Below, piece after piece: positions 1 through 12,553 of a stretch of 64,000 bases of DNA; position 1 is the first letter of the stretch; each line of letters opens with the position of its first letter. Under the pieces are notes generated by a model. That model searched no databases and was not told the origin of the DNA. It saw nothing but the letters and a program-made list of their open reading frames with translations. Made by a program: the position numbers and the translations under genes. This DNA is from Membranipora membranacea (Eukaryota; Bryozoa; Gymnolaemata; Cheilostomatida; Membraniporidae), in contig OU612067.1 in NCBI GenBank assembly GCA_914767715.1, positions 32,464,162-32,528,161 on the forward strand, read 5' to 3'.

Positions 1-83
1 CTAAGTTCATGTTGTCATACATCATCAAATTATTGAGTTACTCCTTTTCAGATGATATGTTATTATTTTTGTTTATTTATCAG

Positions 84-3000
84 GACAAGGCACTAGGCGA
101 GCTTTGTGATGCATTGATCGAGAAATCTCGAGATACCATTCCAACACCCAGATTTGTAGGACTGATGTTCCATGATTGTAAGGACAAATGCGACGGGTAT
201 ATACAACAAGATCGACCCAGACCAGGTAAGATATTTGAATCTGTCAGTAAACTGCTGGTCAACACCCTTCTACAATTGATAATTAAAATTCATACCATAA
301 TATGATTAACTAATACAACATTACAACTTCTCAAGTTTTACGCTCAAATTGTCAATTACTTTTGCTTACTACTTGCCCCTGGTGTTCATTGTTCATAGAT
401 GAGCTGTCATTGAAGGCAATGATCTATCAGTAATTTAAAACAGTGTGACAAAGCACCGATGATCGTCAACTTCAATGAAAAGTTATTTATTGTCCATGAA
501 TATTGGTGGTTGAGTCTTAAACCCAAATTGGCAATGTGAAATCAGCTTTAGGTGCATTAATATCTAGAAAAAAGTTGGTTTCCGTTTGGTCTGGTCATAA
601 TTTAAGCATAAGAGGCGTGCTTTTGGGTTAAAAATTAGATTATGTACCAAACAAAAGGAAAAGGATCGGTCTTACTTCATCTGTCACCCCTTGGTCTAAA
701 GCCTTATAGTAACAAATCCTTACAGAGTCATTCCTTTCATTTTATCGATATACTGATGATCTTGTTGGGATGTTTGCAGTTTTAGATGAAATTACCAAGG
801 TTCTCAATGAATATTACACTCAGTATGTTCAAAGCTCAAAGCATTTAAAGGGTATCAGTAGAGCAGACTTCTGGGCTAAGTGTGCTCTGTCTGCAGCAGA
901 GCAGGGCAGAAAGAATGCAGGTAAGAGCAACAAATTAAAAATGTCACTAGCTCAAAAGTATTTTGCTTCCTTTCCTAGACACAGGCCCTTCGAAAAGCTG
1001 TGCCCATTAACCCGGGCTGAGTGGGGTACTATATCGATAATTGTTGTATGCCTCGGTAGGAGGAGAGCCTGAAGAGATTTGAGCAATGGTCATACCTTTC
1101 CCACAGTCAGAATCAAGAGAGATACCTTACTAATCTACATTTCAAACATAATCTATACGACTATAATCTTATGGGGGGCACCCCTCCCCCTCCTTCTCCA
1201 GCATTCTGCAGTCAAAGGACTTTATTTTATTGCATAATGCTAAAATATTTAGTCCTTATCCATGGCTGATTCAATATTATCCAGGATCGAAAACAGCCCC
1301 CTGTGATCTACCATTGGTGATGAGATATGGAAGAAGGGATTGTGACGGAAAACCAAAAGAGGCATCTAAGATGCAGTCCGATTCAAAGATGGGTATGATG
1401 GATGCTGGTACAAGTGTGAGTGGTGAGGGCTTACTAGGCTGGTGTGATCGAGTATACAAATTCACAACACGAGAATGTGTCGCTATCATCGGTAAATATA
1501 CAAGCTTAGCTATAATAATAAGATTATCAGCCTAAAAAAGCTTTAAGAAAACTGAATACTGCTACTCATAGCCATGGAATAAGAATCCCTTCAGTAGGCC
1601 ATACATTCATGTGTTGGTTTTGCAAACTTATGCTGATTTTACAATTTTTACTGATTTCAATTGGCATGTTTTTTGGACTATAAAATGTCAACAAAAGATT
1701 ACATAAATTTTTGTTTTCAGGGGCTGGCTTATTCAAAGATGAAAACGCCACCGGTTCAGCAGCGTCCCTAGCAGGTTGGAAGTTAGATAGCGTATTATTT
1801 AAACAATTCAAGAAAAACGACAGTCTCAACGGAACTCAGGTAGACAGTAAACTTAGGCCTACTGATAATATACTGAAGACTCGTTCTTGTGGTGTGCATG
1901 AATGCAGATAGATGTAAATGTGGTCATACTATTTTCAAGTTAAAGCGTGTATTAAAATGTAATTGAAAGTTTCTGCTTTCAGCGTCTTACGGTTCTAAGA
2001 ATTTAATCGGGCTTTTTGATGCATTACCACCATGAGCGGGCAATCCCTGATTTGATCAATTTAGCAATGTGTAACTCTGAAGTTGTGTTGACCAACTCGG
2101 ATTGAGGCTGTCATATTCAAATCTTCTTTTATATTACAGGATTACGAAGAACCTAGTCGAATGATCAATTTATTTGGACTGTAAGTTGTTATATCTGTTT
2201 AAAACCACCCAGCATTCAAATAAATAAGAAGAAACGGGAAATAATTTGAATGGTTTACTGATTATAAACTAAAAACCCTAAGTGCCTAAGTTGATTAATC
2301 TATGAATGACCTGGCACAGAAAAAATTGACACCATCCAAACACTGCGGGACGGTTAGGCAAGGTCAAAGCAGACTGTTTTGGTACCGGAGTTGGTGATTG
2401 ATACACCTATTTATTCGATGAAAGATTCGAAGCGGTAATGAAAATTGATGGTTTAACAAAACCAGTACCATTTACTTATTATACTCTTTTTCACCTAGAG
2501 TGAAAAATGTGATTTTTTGGTCAATTCTCACTCCACCGGTATACATGTGTGACAATCAGTTAACACATATCCTACTAGACAGCCATTCATTAAACCTAAA
2601 CAGTTAATTTTGAGGCCTTTGAAAGTTTTATTTAAAGCAAATATAGCAATGTTTTGCTTCATGATGATTTGGAGGGTTCCGATCTCACTCCAGCGCTACT
2701 GATGTGTTCTTTGTTTTACCATCTATTGTTTTTAACCATTTCAGCTTTAAAACAGATTTCAATATGATCAAAAATTCAGAAACTGCGGATCTCATCAAGC
2801 TGTATGCTTATAATAACAAACAATGGCTTTTGGATTTCGGACGGGTAATTACTTTACTCTCATAGTTCACTTTATTATTGAGCCTTCATTATCATTGTAT
2901 ACTTGATACATGCTGAGAATCTTTGTTCTGCTCATATATGTTACAATAATACTAATAAATTTATTGTCAGCAACAATTCATCATTTCTAATGCTGATGAT

Positions 3001-3225
3001 ATTTTTACGCTAAAGGTAATCAATTTATTGCAATGTTTGAAGGCTCTGAATAAGATGATGGACAGAGGTAACATACTGCAGGACATGGAGATAACCAAAG
3101 AAAAGGCCGGGTCTTACCACTCCAATCCCCTCAAGTGGATGAGACAGATGTTTGTCGATAGAATGAGTATGATGAATATGAAACGAAAATCCATGGAAAC
3201 CATGCACATGGCAGCATCTAATTAA
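84..3225 (+). CDS. Plant-type haem peroxidase-like protein, copy 1 (pseudoenzyme; 5' exon outside window)
   Basis: Exons 2-8: 84-225, 780-920, 1285-1491, 1721-1839, 2140-2180, 2745-2844, 3043-3225. All introns are GT-AG and all phases agree with copies 2 and 3, so the frame is open to the TAA at 3223-3225. The distal helix reads LVGLMFHDCKDKCDGY: the His is kept but the catalytic Arg four residues before it is Gly, and a Cys kept in the other copies is Tyr. The proximal His motif GAHTLG of copy 3 is GAGLFK here. Exon 6 is 41 nt against 125 nt in copy 3. The last exon adds a Met-rich tail (12 Met in 60 residues). The family normally reduces peroxides with a haem held by the proximal His; this protein should not do so. 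The signal-peptide exon must lie left of the window. It could be a pseudogene, but no disabling change is visible. Confidence 0.85.
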
Positions 3226-4793
3226 TGGCTTCTGGTAACATGTCAATTTGATTATCATACCAAGAACTATTTCAGATATTTTATTCAATGCTAAACTAAT
3301 AAAATTTTCCTTTCAATGGATTTACAAAAAGCCTTTTTAGTAGTTACTTTTAACATGCCACTACACAAATATGCTATCACTTTAAAACTTTCATGAGAAT
3401 CATTCCTTTTAGAAGCATTAGTTTACTCCAAAGTCTCATCTACGGCTTGTTTAATAACATAACACTGTACCCAATTTAAAATAATATGACACCAAACTTT
3501 ACAGATGCAGAATCATGCTCTGCGTACAAAGTATGTGTGATTCTTTTGGGATATAGAATTTATGGCACTGGCAGGCTGATAAATCTTTCATCTCTGCACA
3601 TAAAGTTATAGTAAACAAGGGCGAAAAACAGGCATTGTCAACTCATGATTTGCTATACCTGGACAGTTAATTTGGATGTCTAAAAGTACCTAGCCTACTA
3701 GCTAGCTTTTAGTTCATACTCCCTTTGATATCATGGCCTTTGATGAAACTGAAAATCAGCATTTTTGTTTACCTTGCTGTCTGACCGTGCTCACCATGTT
3801 CTTAAAATCTAAAAATCCGTAAAAACGAGACGCCTGCTTACTGTAAAGTCCTCCTACAAAAGCTTTTAATGAACTAAATTATTACAGCCAGTATTACTGT
3901 TTTCACTACCCAAGGAGCCTGCCTGTCACAACTTGGACTGTTTGCTTATAGGTAGTACTTTATCTGTGCTGATAGTTTGCTAAATTGATCCCGCTGTATT
4001 AGAGTATGGTTCTACTCCTGAGATCTCTTAGATGCAGGGAGAAATAAGAAATAAAGTCAACGGACGCCTCACAGCATTAGGACTAGGACGACTCTGCACT
4101 TATTTGATTCTGAACAATATTGAAATTTAAAACATCTGCACTTCAGGTAGTTTTTATTAGAGGTCCCGCTATAGGTTTCAAATATTTTCATTTGTTTCAT
4201 GACTAGGACTACTATGATTGGTGTAATCCTCCCATTTTAGCTAACCATCATTTACCGAGAACTTGTGGTTCAACCCAAACTCTCTACGGCTACATCATAA
4301 CAGGTATCACAGATTGGCAACTGTTTAATAGATATAATCACATTCAAAGTGTGCTTCTACAGAAAAACAAACTTAATCAACCTTTAATCAACCTTTTAAT
4401 CAAGTCTACTCAAAAATCATACTGAATTAAAACAAAATAAATGTAAGATGGCACATCCTGTAAATGCTATTATTCACAGATCAATGGCAACCATTGAAAG
4501 CATAACCAATAAAATGATGTATCTATGAAAAATAAAGCTGACATTATATAAGAATTGTATGTCGCATAATCCTCTGAAAGAAAAATAGTGGAAAAATAAA
4601 TTTAATCATTATGACAGTGTGATTGCAAAATATAAGCATTGGCAAGGTGAATCATAATAAAAGTTATCATCATGTAGCTGAATATATTAATGAAACAGTA
4701 TTTATGGACAAAAAAAGACATACATTGATTGAATAGTAGATATCACAGCAAAGCATCACCAGAATATTAAGTAGAATCAAGGTACACTGACAT
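3226..4793. other. Intergenic, within duplication copy A
   Basis: No exon is recognised. A polyadenylation signal AATAAA lies at 3298-3303, 73 bases past the copy 1 stop. The rest matches copy B 25034-26579 closely. Near 4370-4400 A has one extra copy of a short aatcaaccttt repeat relative to B. Confidence 0.6.
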
Positions 4794-6087
4794 ATATATA
4801 CTATTTATTGGCATCAAAAGTCATCTCATTCGAAATGTTTTGCACTCAGTGCCAGAAAACAATTTTTTTTTATAACAAAAAAGAGAAACAGAAGGGAAAT
4901 AATATCATCAATGATGTTGGTCAAGTCGATAATATATGGTTGAAAAGTAAAGTTTTGAATGAACTGAACTTCTCTTTAGATCTCAAATGTAACGGTAAAG
5001 AATTGTATGTAGCAGAAACTTTGTATCTTAGATTGTCTGTATGATATAAAAGTAAATGTTTATCACGAAAATTGAACTTGGTAGTGTTTTTAAATCCTCT
5101 ATATATAAATGGAGGTGTTAAAAAATTGTTTATCTTATGCGCAAAAAGTGAAGTGAAATAACAAACAAGCTTAGGAAGAGTTAGGAGTTGTAATGATTGT
5201 GTAATGGATTCGGTTGAAATGAGATAATATGGGATGTAATGCACATTGGCGATAATGCGTAAAGCCCGTTTTTGCAACAAAAATAATCTATTGAGGGCAT
5301 TATTGCAGGACAAGTTGCCAATGATATGGATACCATATATAAGGTGACAATAGATAAACTGGAAGTAAAATGTGCGGGCACTTGCTATATCCAAGAAGTA
5401 TCTCAAATTTTGAAGTAGGTAAACATTCCGTTGTACCTTTTTATATACATACTCTAGATGATCCTGCCATGAAAGCGAGTCATTCAACACAAAACCCAGA
5501 AGCCTTGTAGTTCTCTGTCTGTTTAGTTTTTCATGCCCTATGTACAGTTCCAGGTCATAAAGCGGATCTGAGATGTTAAGTAGCATGTAATGAGATTTCT
5601 GAACATTTATAACCATCCGGTTACGATTGCACCAATCCAAAATGCCACTTAAATCTTCAGATGCCTTTGCCTTTAGTTGCTGAAGGTTTTTATTAGATGA
5701 CAGGAACACTGTATCATCAGCATATGCATATGATGATGAGTCTGATTTTGATGAAGTTAATAAATCATTTATGAAGATGAGAAACAAAGTTGGTGCTAGG
5801 ATTGAACCTTGAGGGACCCCTATTGTGATAGGCAATCTACAAGATTCAATATTATTGAGTTTAACAAACTGCCTTCTGTCTGTCAGAAAGGTGTCAAGAA
5901 GTTTTAACATATTTCCTCCGATGCCGCAAGCCTTCAACTTGTTGTGTAGTAAAACATGGGATACACAGTCAAATGCCTTTTTAAAATCCAGAAAAAGTAA
6001 TGTCATAACATTACTTTTATGTATTACAACATTACTTTTATGAATTACAACGTTATTAATGAATGGACAGCTACATTACAACGACAT
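4794..6087 (-). mobile_element. 5'-truncated LINE (Jockey/CR1-like), inserted only in copy A
   Basis: Copy B keeps the empty site (gtacactgacatgaagcg, about 26566-26583). In A the same site is split, with GACAT at 4789-4793 and again at 6083-6087: a 5-bp target duplication. The element lies on the - strand, with its 3' end at the TA-rich stretch near 4794-4801. It contains only the C-terminal two thirds of a reverse transcriptase. The 6007-6082 flank holds a short duplicated stretch (aacattacttttatg twice), probably filler at the truncated 5' end. The insertion is younger than the segmental duplication. Confidence 0.92.
4921..6006 (-). CDS. LINE reverse transcriptase, truncated at the N terminus, frame intact
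   Basis: 361 codons without a stop. RT palm motifs are in order: LDFKKAFDCVSH (first catalytic Asp, residues 6-17), GVPQGSILAP (about 88-97), and YADDTVFLS (catalytic Asp pair, about 115-123), followed by the thumb and a C-terminal region typical of Jockey/CR1-type elements. The upstream endonuclease and fingers are missing because the copy was truncated on insertion, so the first Met is only the first in the remaining frame. The protein would not be functional by itself. The absence of any stop or frameshift fits a recent insertion. Confidence 0.9.
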   Translation of the reverse strand: MTLLFLDFKKAFDCVSHVLLHNKLKACGIGGNMLKLLDTFLTDRRQFVKLNNIESCRLPITIGVPQGSILAPTLFLIFINDLLTSSKSDSSSYAYADDTVFLSSNKNLQQLKAKASEDLSGILDWCNRNRMVINVQKSHYMLLNISDPLYDLELYIGHEKLNRQRTTRLLGFVLNDSLSWQDHLEYVYKKVQRNVYLLQNLRYFLDIASARTFYFQFIYCHLIYGIHIIGNLSCNNALNRLFLLQKRALRIIANVHYIPYYLISTESITQSLQLLTLPKLVCYFTSLFAHKINNFLTPPFIYRGFKNTTKFNFRDKHLLLYHTDNLRYKVSATYNSLPLHLRSKEKFSSFKTLLFNHILST

Positions 6088-6272
6088 GAAGCGTGTCGTT
6101 GGCTCAAGCGGATATAACAAATAAAATAAAAAACTAAAACATACAACAAGCAAAACCACAAGGTTCACACTCAAAAATACATTATTTCATAACTATATGA
6201 ATAAGCTGAGACTCTTGTGTAGATTGTCAATCAAATGCACAAATGGGGGTCAATCCTTATCACTGATTCAAA

Positions 6273-6515
6273 ATAACACAATACCCGAGGTAACACACTA
6301 CTCGACGTAACACACTACCCGAGGTAACACACTACTCGACGTAACATACTACTCGACGTAACACACTACCCGAGGTACCACACTACTCGACGTAACACAC
6401 TACCCGAGGTAACACACTACTCGACGTAACACACTACTCGACGTAACACACTACCCGAGGTGACACACTACCCGACGTAACACACTACCCGACGTAACAC
6501 ACTACCCAAGGTGTT
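6273..6515. repeat. 17-bp satellite, short array
   Basis: About 14 head-to-tail units close to taacacactacccgagg, alternating loosely with taacacactactcgacg. The orthologous array in copy B (26763-27767) is about four times longer. Confidence 0.95.
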
Positions 6516-7244
6516 CGAGGTGGCCGAGCTTAGCTTTTATTAGTTATGAAGTTTATTGACATCTGCTGTTTTGTAGTGTTTATTATCGTCTGTGTCTTTA
6601 TTAGCTTCCAGTACATTATCCTCTATACTAGATGTACTCAGTCTCCTCACAGCCTCCTGTTAGTATAACACACAATCATGTATTACATACATTATATATT
6701 ATATTATGATACAGATTATGCCTTTTATTGAAGTTATCATCTCATTGACAGAGGGCAGACAACCCGACAAATGAAAATACAACTGTTTTCTAGTATCTAA
6801 AGCCATATTTCTGCTTGAATGCATAAAATAGTACTTGAACAAAGCTTGTCAAGACAAATTTCCAGATGGTATTTCTGTAATAACAAACATAGACAAGTGA
6901 GTACTATTGAAAAGTACATGATGGACCTACTCTTGTTATGATATAGCTGTGGGTGTGAGGTTATATTTAGAGGTGTTGATGTGTGATGGTTTGTCACTGA
7001 GCATTTTTCGATTGGATAATGGCACCAAATGACTCATGGGGAAGGAGCAATGCATAAGGTCTTGTACCCCAAGTACGCACTACATGATGGCACCGTATGA
7101 CCGGTTAATGATGTCTGTCAACTGTCAGCCACAGATGCTCACAGATGCTCTGATAAAATTTTAACCGGGCTCAAGTTGGCTAAGCAAGGCTCAGGTGAGG
7201 ACCATAAACCCTTAACACAAGCTATACATATCATACATACATAC
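6516..7244. other. Intergenic, with deletion junction near 6863
   Basis: 6516-6862 matches B 27770-28138. At about 6863 the sequence jumps to the equivalent of B 33455. The first few bases of lectin exon 5 (near 6864-6872, - strand) survive at the junction. No intact gene. Confidence 0.75.
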
Positions 7245-7805
7245 CATACTGACAGATATAGCTGTACTGCTCCACAGCTGTACACTGAAAGTCTCTCCAT
7301 CCCCATCTATCATCTTTATGCATGAGAACACAATCCTGACTGTTCAGAAAGTTATTTGGTTCATCACGACCCCAGTTAGTGTATCCGCCCTCCACCACTT
7401 TACCTGAACACGACAACACGACAACATAAGGTCCATTTAAGGCGAACTTGCTGTCAAGTGACATTCTGACGCGCTACTTTGTCAGTCCAAGAAAAAACAT
7501 TAGAGGCAGCTCGGTCCAAAAGAACTTTGAACCGCTGTTCAGAAACAAAGGTTACGAGCAGTCCACCGGCGCAAACACAAGACATCGATTTATCAACTTT
7601 GATTTTATTTGTCAATGGGCTGGATATTTAACTAACCATTTTTCCTCTCATTAATAACAATGTAAGAGTGTAGTCATAGTCATACATAACATCTACCCAT
7701 GTATGCTTGTGTGTAGATACCAGTCTCTCTATACCGATCCAAACTCCTTGACGATCTGATATAAGATCTCACTTATCTCCTATATAGTTCTGCTTAGCTT
7801 CATCA
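7245..7805 (-). pseudogene. C-type lectin receptor pseudogene fragment (exons 3 and 4 of the duplicate)
   Basis: Exon 4 (7245-7403) still encodes the sugar-binding half of a C-type lectin domain, with WGRDEPNNF and WGWRDFQC, and differs from the intact copy B exon only silently (three sites seen). Exon 3 (7690-7805) is disabled: a tta codon in B is tga here (stop), and the splice donor GT is TT. Exons 1-2 are absent because the duplication ends at 9754, and exons 6-8 and most of exon 5 are removed by the junction near 6863. The silent-only change in exon 4 suggests that constraint lasted until recently. The functional homologue is at 28435-37580. Confidence 0.9.
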
Positions 7806-9754
7806 CTGTAACAAACCAAAGGCAATTATAAGTAATGAAATAAAACAGTGGATAGATCTGGCTGCAAAACTTGAAATCACTCTTGTCATTTAATTTAGGC
7901 GTGAGTCATTGTCATTTCTCACTCAAATATTCCACCATAGATAGGCCACTTGTGGCCAATGAATAAACATGGACTGCACATCAAGTGGTATTACAGTATG
8001 TTGTTCTTCTGTTACTTTTCAGCATTCCATTGCAAGAAATGAACACAAGTTCATAGTTGTGGACAGGTAACAAAGTAATCTCATGTACAGCAGACTAGAC
8101 GATTACGGTAAGACATTTTAGATGGAGCTGATCACTCCTCAATTTCCACTGTATCCATTGTTTTCGTTCAGGGCTCTCCCAGCATGGGTGCAGCACCCAT
8201 ATGTACATTGACACCGACTCATGTGTACCATCATCAAAATTAAAAAAAAACACAGTGTTCTTGTGAATAAGCTCCCCCCCCTACAGTTCAACTTTGGCCT
8301 TCAATCCCCATCAGTTTTTATTTCTTGGGAAAGCCCTGTATGGCTTCAGTGAAACATGAGCGAGGATTGAGTGTTGCCGGAAATGCTTCTTTTTTTATCA
8401 TACGCGAATGTAATATGCTATTAGTCAGCATCTTATGAAATACTTAGATATCTGACATATACACATATGAATATCAGTAATTATTGACAGCCTTGGCATG
8501 GTGAGAAAGTGCAATACAATCAACAAACAGCATCACTTTTTTGGCAAAGTATAAAAGCTATTTAGGTACATGATATCTATGATAATATTATGCATGGCTA
8601 CGATGCTGCCAGGCAGCCATTAGCATACCGCAACACAATATATACACAAGCCTTAGGATATATACTAAATCGTTTTGCTAATGGTGACCAACCATCATTA
8701 TCCCAATTTGTATTCTGCTATGAAGCAATAAGATTGAGTAAATAAAAGCATTTAGCAAGGTGGGGAGGTGGGGAGGTGGGGAGGTGGGGAGGTGGGGAGG
8801 TCTGTGGATGGGGAGGGCCTAAATTATAAAAAGTTGGGCTTTTTGAGTCAAATCCTTGCGATCACTATAAACAGAGAATCATAGGTATTCTGGTCTTTCA
8901 ATTAGGAAAACTGCCCTCATAACATATAGTGAGTATGGATATGGTTCCATCAAGCACAGAGCGATTCAGGAACACGACCTCTAGCTGGTCTTGGTCACCT
9001 AAGCAAAGATCCGGTAACTATTTGCCACATTTAAAAAAAAACCAAAATAGCCGGAACTAGAGTGGCACAATGGCAGAGGATACAGTTGCAAATACTACCT
9101 ATGAGTTAGGAAAAAGATAAAGAAATGAGATAGTTACACGAGCAGATATGTTGTGTTTTTTAGTTTCTAATTTTGTTGGCACACATAAAAAATGTTGATA
9201 TTTTCCAAGCTTTGGGCCGTTGGCTCACTTTACTTACTGATCTTCATCAACCTTCTATAAGCCCATTATGAACATGCCGTTATTTTTATAAGGTATATAG
9301 GACATGGCCATTTTCAGCAGCGGGCAATAAAAAAACTTACTAGGAAGTGCTAATCGCTTTTACCCGTGTCAATCAATAATATTGAACAAACTCAATGTTG
9401 CTACTCAGGGGGGTCTTTCAATTAGAGACAGCAAAAATCGCAACCTGATCGCGAGTTAGAGATACCTGCTAGGCTCTCGCTTTCATATCGCTCAGTCAGT
9501 GATGGAACTATATACATTCTGAGTGAGCGATTTGGGAGCGATTTTGTCTTATTAAAAGACCAATGGGTTATAATTTTGAGCGATATGATAGTGATAACTA
9601 GCTTTAGTAAAGTATCGCTCTTTCTAATTGACAGACCAGGTAGTCACCTCGGCAATTTCAAGGTTATCAAAAAGGTCAAGGAAACGTGAACCCAAACCAA
9701 AGTCATCAAGCGTAAAAATTGAATGCAGAGCTAATAATAACCTCAACTCCGTAG
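7806..9754. other. Noncoding DNA matching copy B intron sequence
   Basis: Matches B 34642-36884, the intron between lectin exons 2 and 3. Contents include a (gtggggag)n microsatellite at about 8758-8812. No coding exon is seen. Confidence 0.7.
8758..8812. repeat. 8-bp GA/G-rich microsatellite
   Basis: About six perfect copies of gtggggag. The counterpart in copy B (about 35610-35685) is degenerate. Confidence 0.9.
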
Positions 9755-11279
9755 TTAATTATAAATGGAGATCGCCCAAAAATACATCCTAATTCTGAGG
9801 ATGAAGAATGACAAATGTATATAATGGAGTCAATTAGGTCCATCGTTAAAAGCATGATTTCATGGTGAACTAAGCCGAGTAAATCAACTAAATTGTTGTG
9901 AAATTCCTCCAAGCCTGTCTCAGCCACCTTATTACTATTTCTCCTCTATCTCAGCGCATCTGAGAGCATTTTTTAAGCCAATCGTATTATATGAATGTTT
10001 TTCAACATTTCTTACGATGGAAAAATAAACTCATTGTCAGACTCATTATCATGTGTTACAGTTTATTTTTTACAAAACAACAGGTGATAACTCCTCAGGT
10101 CTCCCATGCATGTAATAGTGACAATAAGCTCAATTCCCCAATGCCATCTTTATTTCAATGGACATTCTCTCACCATGTCAAATAATGATTACCCGTTATG
10201 TAACCCCCCCCCTCGTTTACTGCCTCACCACATTAATTCTAGGGCTATGACAAGGTGTGATGTGGGAGGGCAGATGTGTTTACACTCAAGGAGACACAAT
10301 AATCACGTTCACCTTGTTAGGTGGTACTCTTGTTTTTCTATTGCTAACTGTTGTATTGATGCATAAAACTTTTAAGAAACAAACTGCGTCTTATTCATCA
10401 TTTCTTCATCATTGCATAGTGGTATGATCCAACATCCCCAAACTACAGATTTTTTGGAAGACTGTGCGGCAACTTTGCTATCCAAATACGATGTAACAGG
10501 CAGGCATTTATTGTGTGTACAACAATTCTTGAAAATTGATAGTTTGTTTGTAGCTGTACCGTTCCTCCCTCTTTTGTTATTGGGGTATGATCCCCGGTTT
10601 TATTTTCGACTTGCTTTATATGCATTCGATCCCGATAAATTACCTTTTAAAATAGAGTAATGATTTTACTCGGTTAACTGGTGAAGTACACTCAACGCTA
10701 CTGTTTGTTTGTTTAATTTTAAACCCCTCCCTCCAGAGATGTTTACATAAAATAAAAACTTTTTACTGGGTGCATAAAATTGCTCAAAACAAATCCCCCA
10801 TGATAAAAGTAAAAGCAAAACTAATATAAAATCTAGCTAAAAAATTTAGAAAAATCAATACTGACTGAGTATATGTAACTTGTGTCACACAGTATTGCCT
10901 ACGCTCGTTATGTTGTTCTTGACTTCAGTATATAATAATCGGATAGCTTGTTCCTCAGTAAGTGTTAAAAGATTCACGAGCATTTTCTGCTTTCCATAGA
11001 TCAGGGGAATACAATTACATGATATAGTCACAACAAAGTAGTGATTGGGGGATGAGTACAAGCTTGTCTAACATCAGAGTTGTGTATACTCTGAGTATCA
11101 AATGATCACAATGATGACGTTGCTCAAACCTCCGTGGGTGGTAACTGCCTATCGGTGTATTTTGAGTTTAGTGTTTATGCACCTTGCCCTATCCTAATAC
11201 TGCACCTAGCAATGGGCAGGGAATTGGAGGATCAAGCAACTGGGATAAATTATTTATGATGGGGTATTGTTAAGCTTTA
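9755..11279. other. Unique noncoding sequence beyond the duplication
   Basis: Short open frames only (82 codons or fewer), without recognisable domains or exon-like splice sites. No feature supported. Confidence 0.5.
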
Positions 11280-11294
11280 GATTATATTATAGAC

Positions 11295-11372
11295 ATCATG
11301 CCATAAACACAGGGCATAAACACAGGGCATAAACACAGGGGGTAAACACAGGGCATAAACACAGGGGGTAAA
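11295..11372. repeat. 13-bp tandem repeat
   Basis: About six units of cataaacacaggg, some as ggtaaacacaggg. Confidence 0.9.
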
Positions 11373-11799
11373 CGTTATAGTATTGAAGCCATTCCTATTG
11401 CTAATTCATTGGTTCGTCATTTCATTCGGTCATTTGGATAATGGCATATCTCAGGATAACTTATCTCAAGAGTGTAATATATCTCAATATCAATAGTAAA
11501 TCCAAAGGTTTTCTCTCACCACGCCACTCTACCCCTGCAAGTGAGAAAATAAAGGCATATTTAGGTATGAGTGCAGTAATCTCCCCTTGGGAGATAAAAC
11601 TAGACGTATGACATATAAGATCTGAAGATAAATTATTAAAGTGAATGAATGCTCACTTGTCCACTGAATGCCCAAGTTGCTTGTCGGATATAATCGGTCA
11701 AGTTTTACTGATTAACTGCCAATCTTTCGTTCAAACTGACCCTCTGCGGTTCATTGATCAGAGGCAGCACCAATTTTATATTCGGCCAAGTTCTTATCA

Positions 11800-12297
11800 T
11801 GAAGTTATTCAGAAAATTTTTTAAACAGCTGAGATATATTATACTTGTGATGATGATTTTTACGCCGTTTGTGATGATGTCTTCACCGATGGTTCCAAAT
11901 CTGTTTTCATCACATGCTGAACCTCTGACGTGTCCAGGTAAATGGATTTTAATAATTATTCATTTGGGAGAGATCGAGGAATTCTTAGAAAAGCACAGCG
12001 TCTGCAAATAAATTTGGTTGCAAATAACTTTCAAAGAGACGATTAATCAGACATCCATGTTAACCATTTAGATCATCATTGAGTTACTCAAATATTGTGA
12101 TATACATACATACACACATCTATTCATTTAAATATGGTCGGTTTCAGACTGAAGTCACAAGTGCTTCAGAATGTCAGTAATTTTGTGGGAGATATTCAAA
12201 AAAATTTGAGGGAATGATCTTCAAATGTTCACAGGCTACAGTATCTAGAATTGTCAATGAGATGATGCAGTACAAATGTTCTCTTCGTATCGAATCA
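11800..12297 (+). CDS. Possible two exons of a type II membrane or secreted protein (tentative)
   Basis: ATG at 11800 opens a basic start followed by a hydrophobic stretch (MKLFRKFFKQLRYIILVMMI onward) and ends at a GT donor after cca g (11937), phase 1. A candidate second exon, about 12243-12297, starts after an AG in gctacag and reads on in phase as VSRIVNEMMQYKCSLRIES to a gtgagg donor, again phase 1. The basic-then-hydrophobic start resembles the anchor of Golgi glycosyltransferases, but no catalytic exon was found downstream. It may be a chance pairing or a gene remnant. Function unknown. Confidence 0.3.
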
Positions 12298-12501
12298 GGT
12301 GAGGAACACTGGCACCTTTTATCATCTTGACATCCAAGAAAGTCTTAGATGATACGAGGTGCCATTGTTGCTAAATTAATAATGCTATGAATCATCTTTT
12401 TATTGAACAAGAAATCCCATGCCCTAAAAATTCTGAAGTTAAGCCTTGCGTGGCAGCATAATACTGTACAAATGAGATCTATCAAAAATAAAGTTTATAG
12501 T

Positions 12502-12523
12502 ATATATATATATATATATATAT
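12502..12523. repeat. (TA)n microsatellite
   Basis: Perfect TA dinucleotide run of about 11 units. Confidence 0.95.
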
Positions 12524-12553
12524 GTCGTGATTGTGGCGCTGTGAGTCGTGAGG

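Larger units (their letters stand above)
1..9754. repeat. Segmental duplication, copy A (continues past left edge)
   Basis: This block aligns base for base, with a few percent mismatch, to 21798-36884 (copy B). It holds pseudo-peroxidase copy 1 and a broken lectin locus. The match ends abruptly at 9754 (36884 in B) after the shared string aactccgtag. A differs from B by a 1.29-kb LINE insertion (4794-6087), a short 17-bp satellite, and absence of a segment equal to B 28139-33454. The left boundary is outside the window, since position 1 corresponds to 21798 and B continues to match the gene's own upstream sequence there. Confidence 0.95.
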
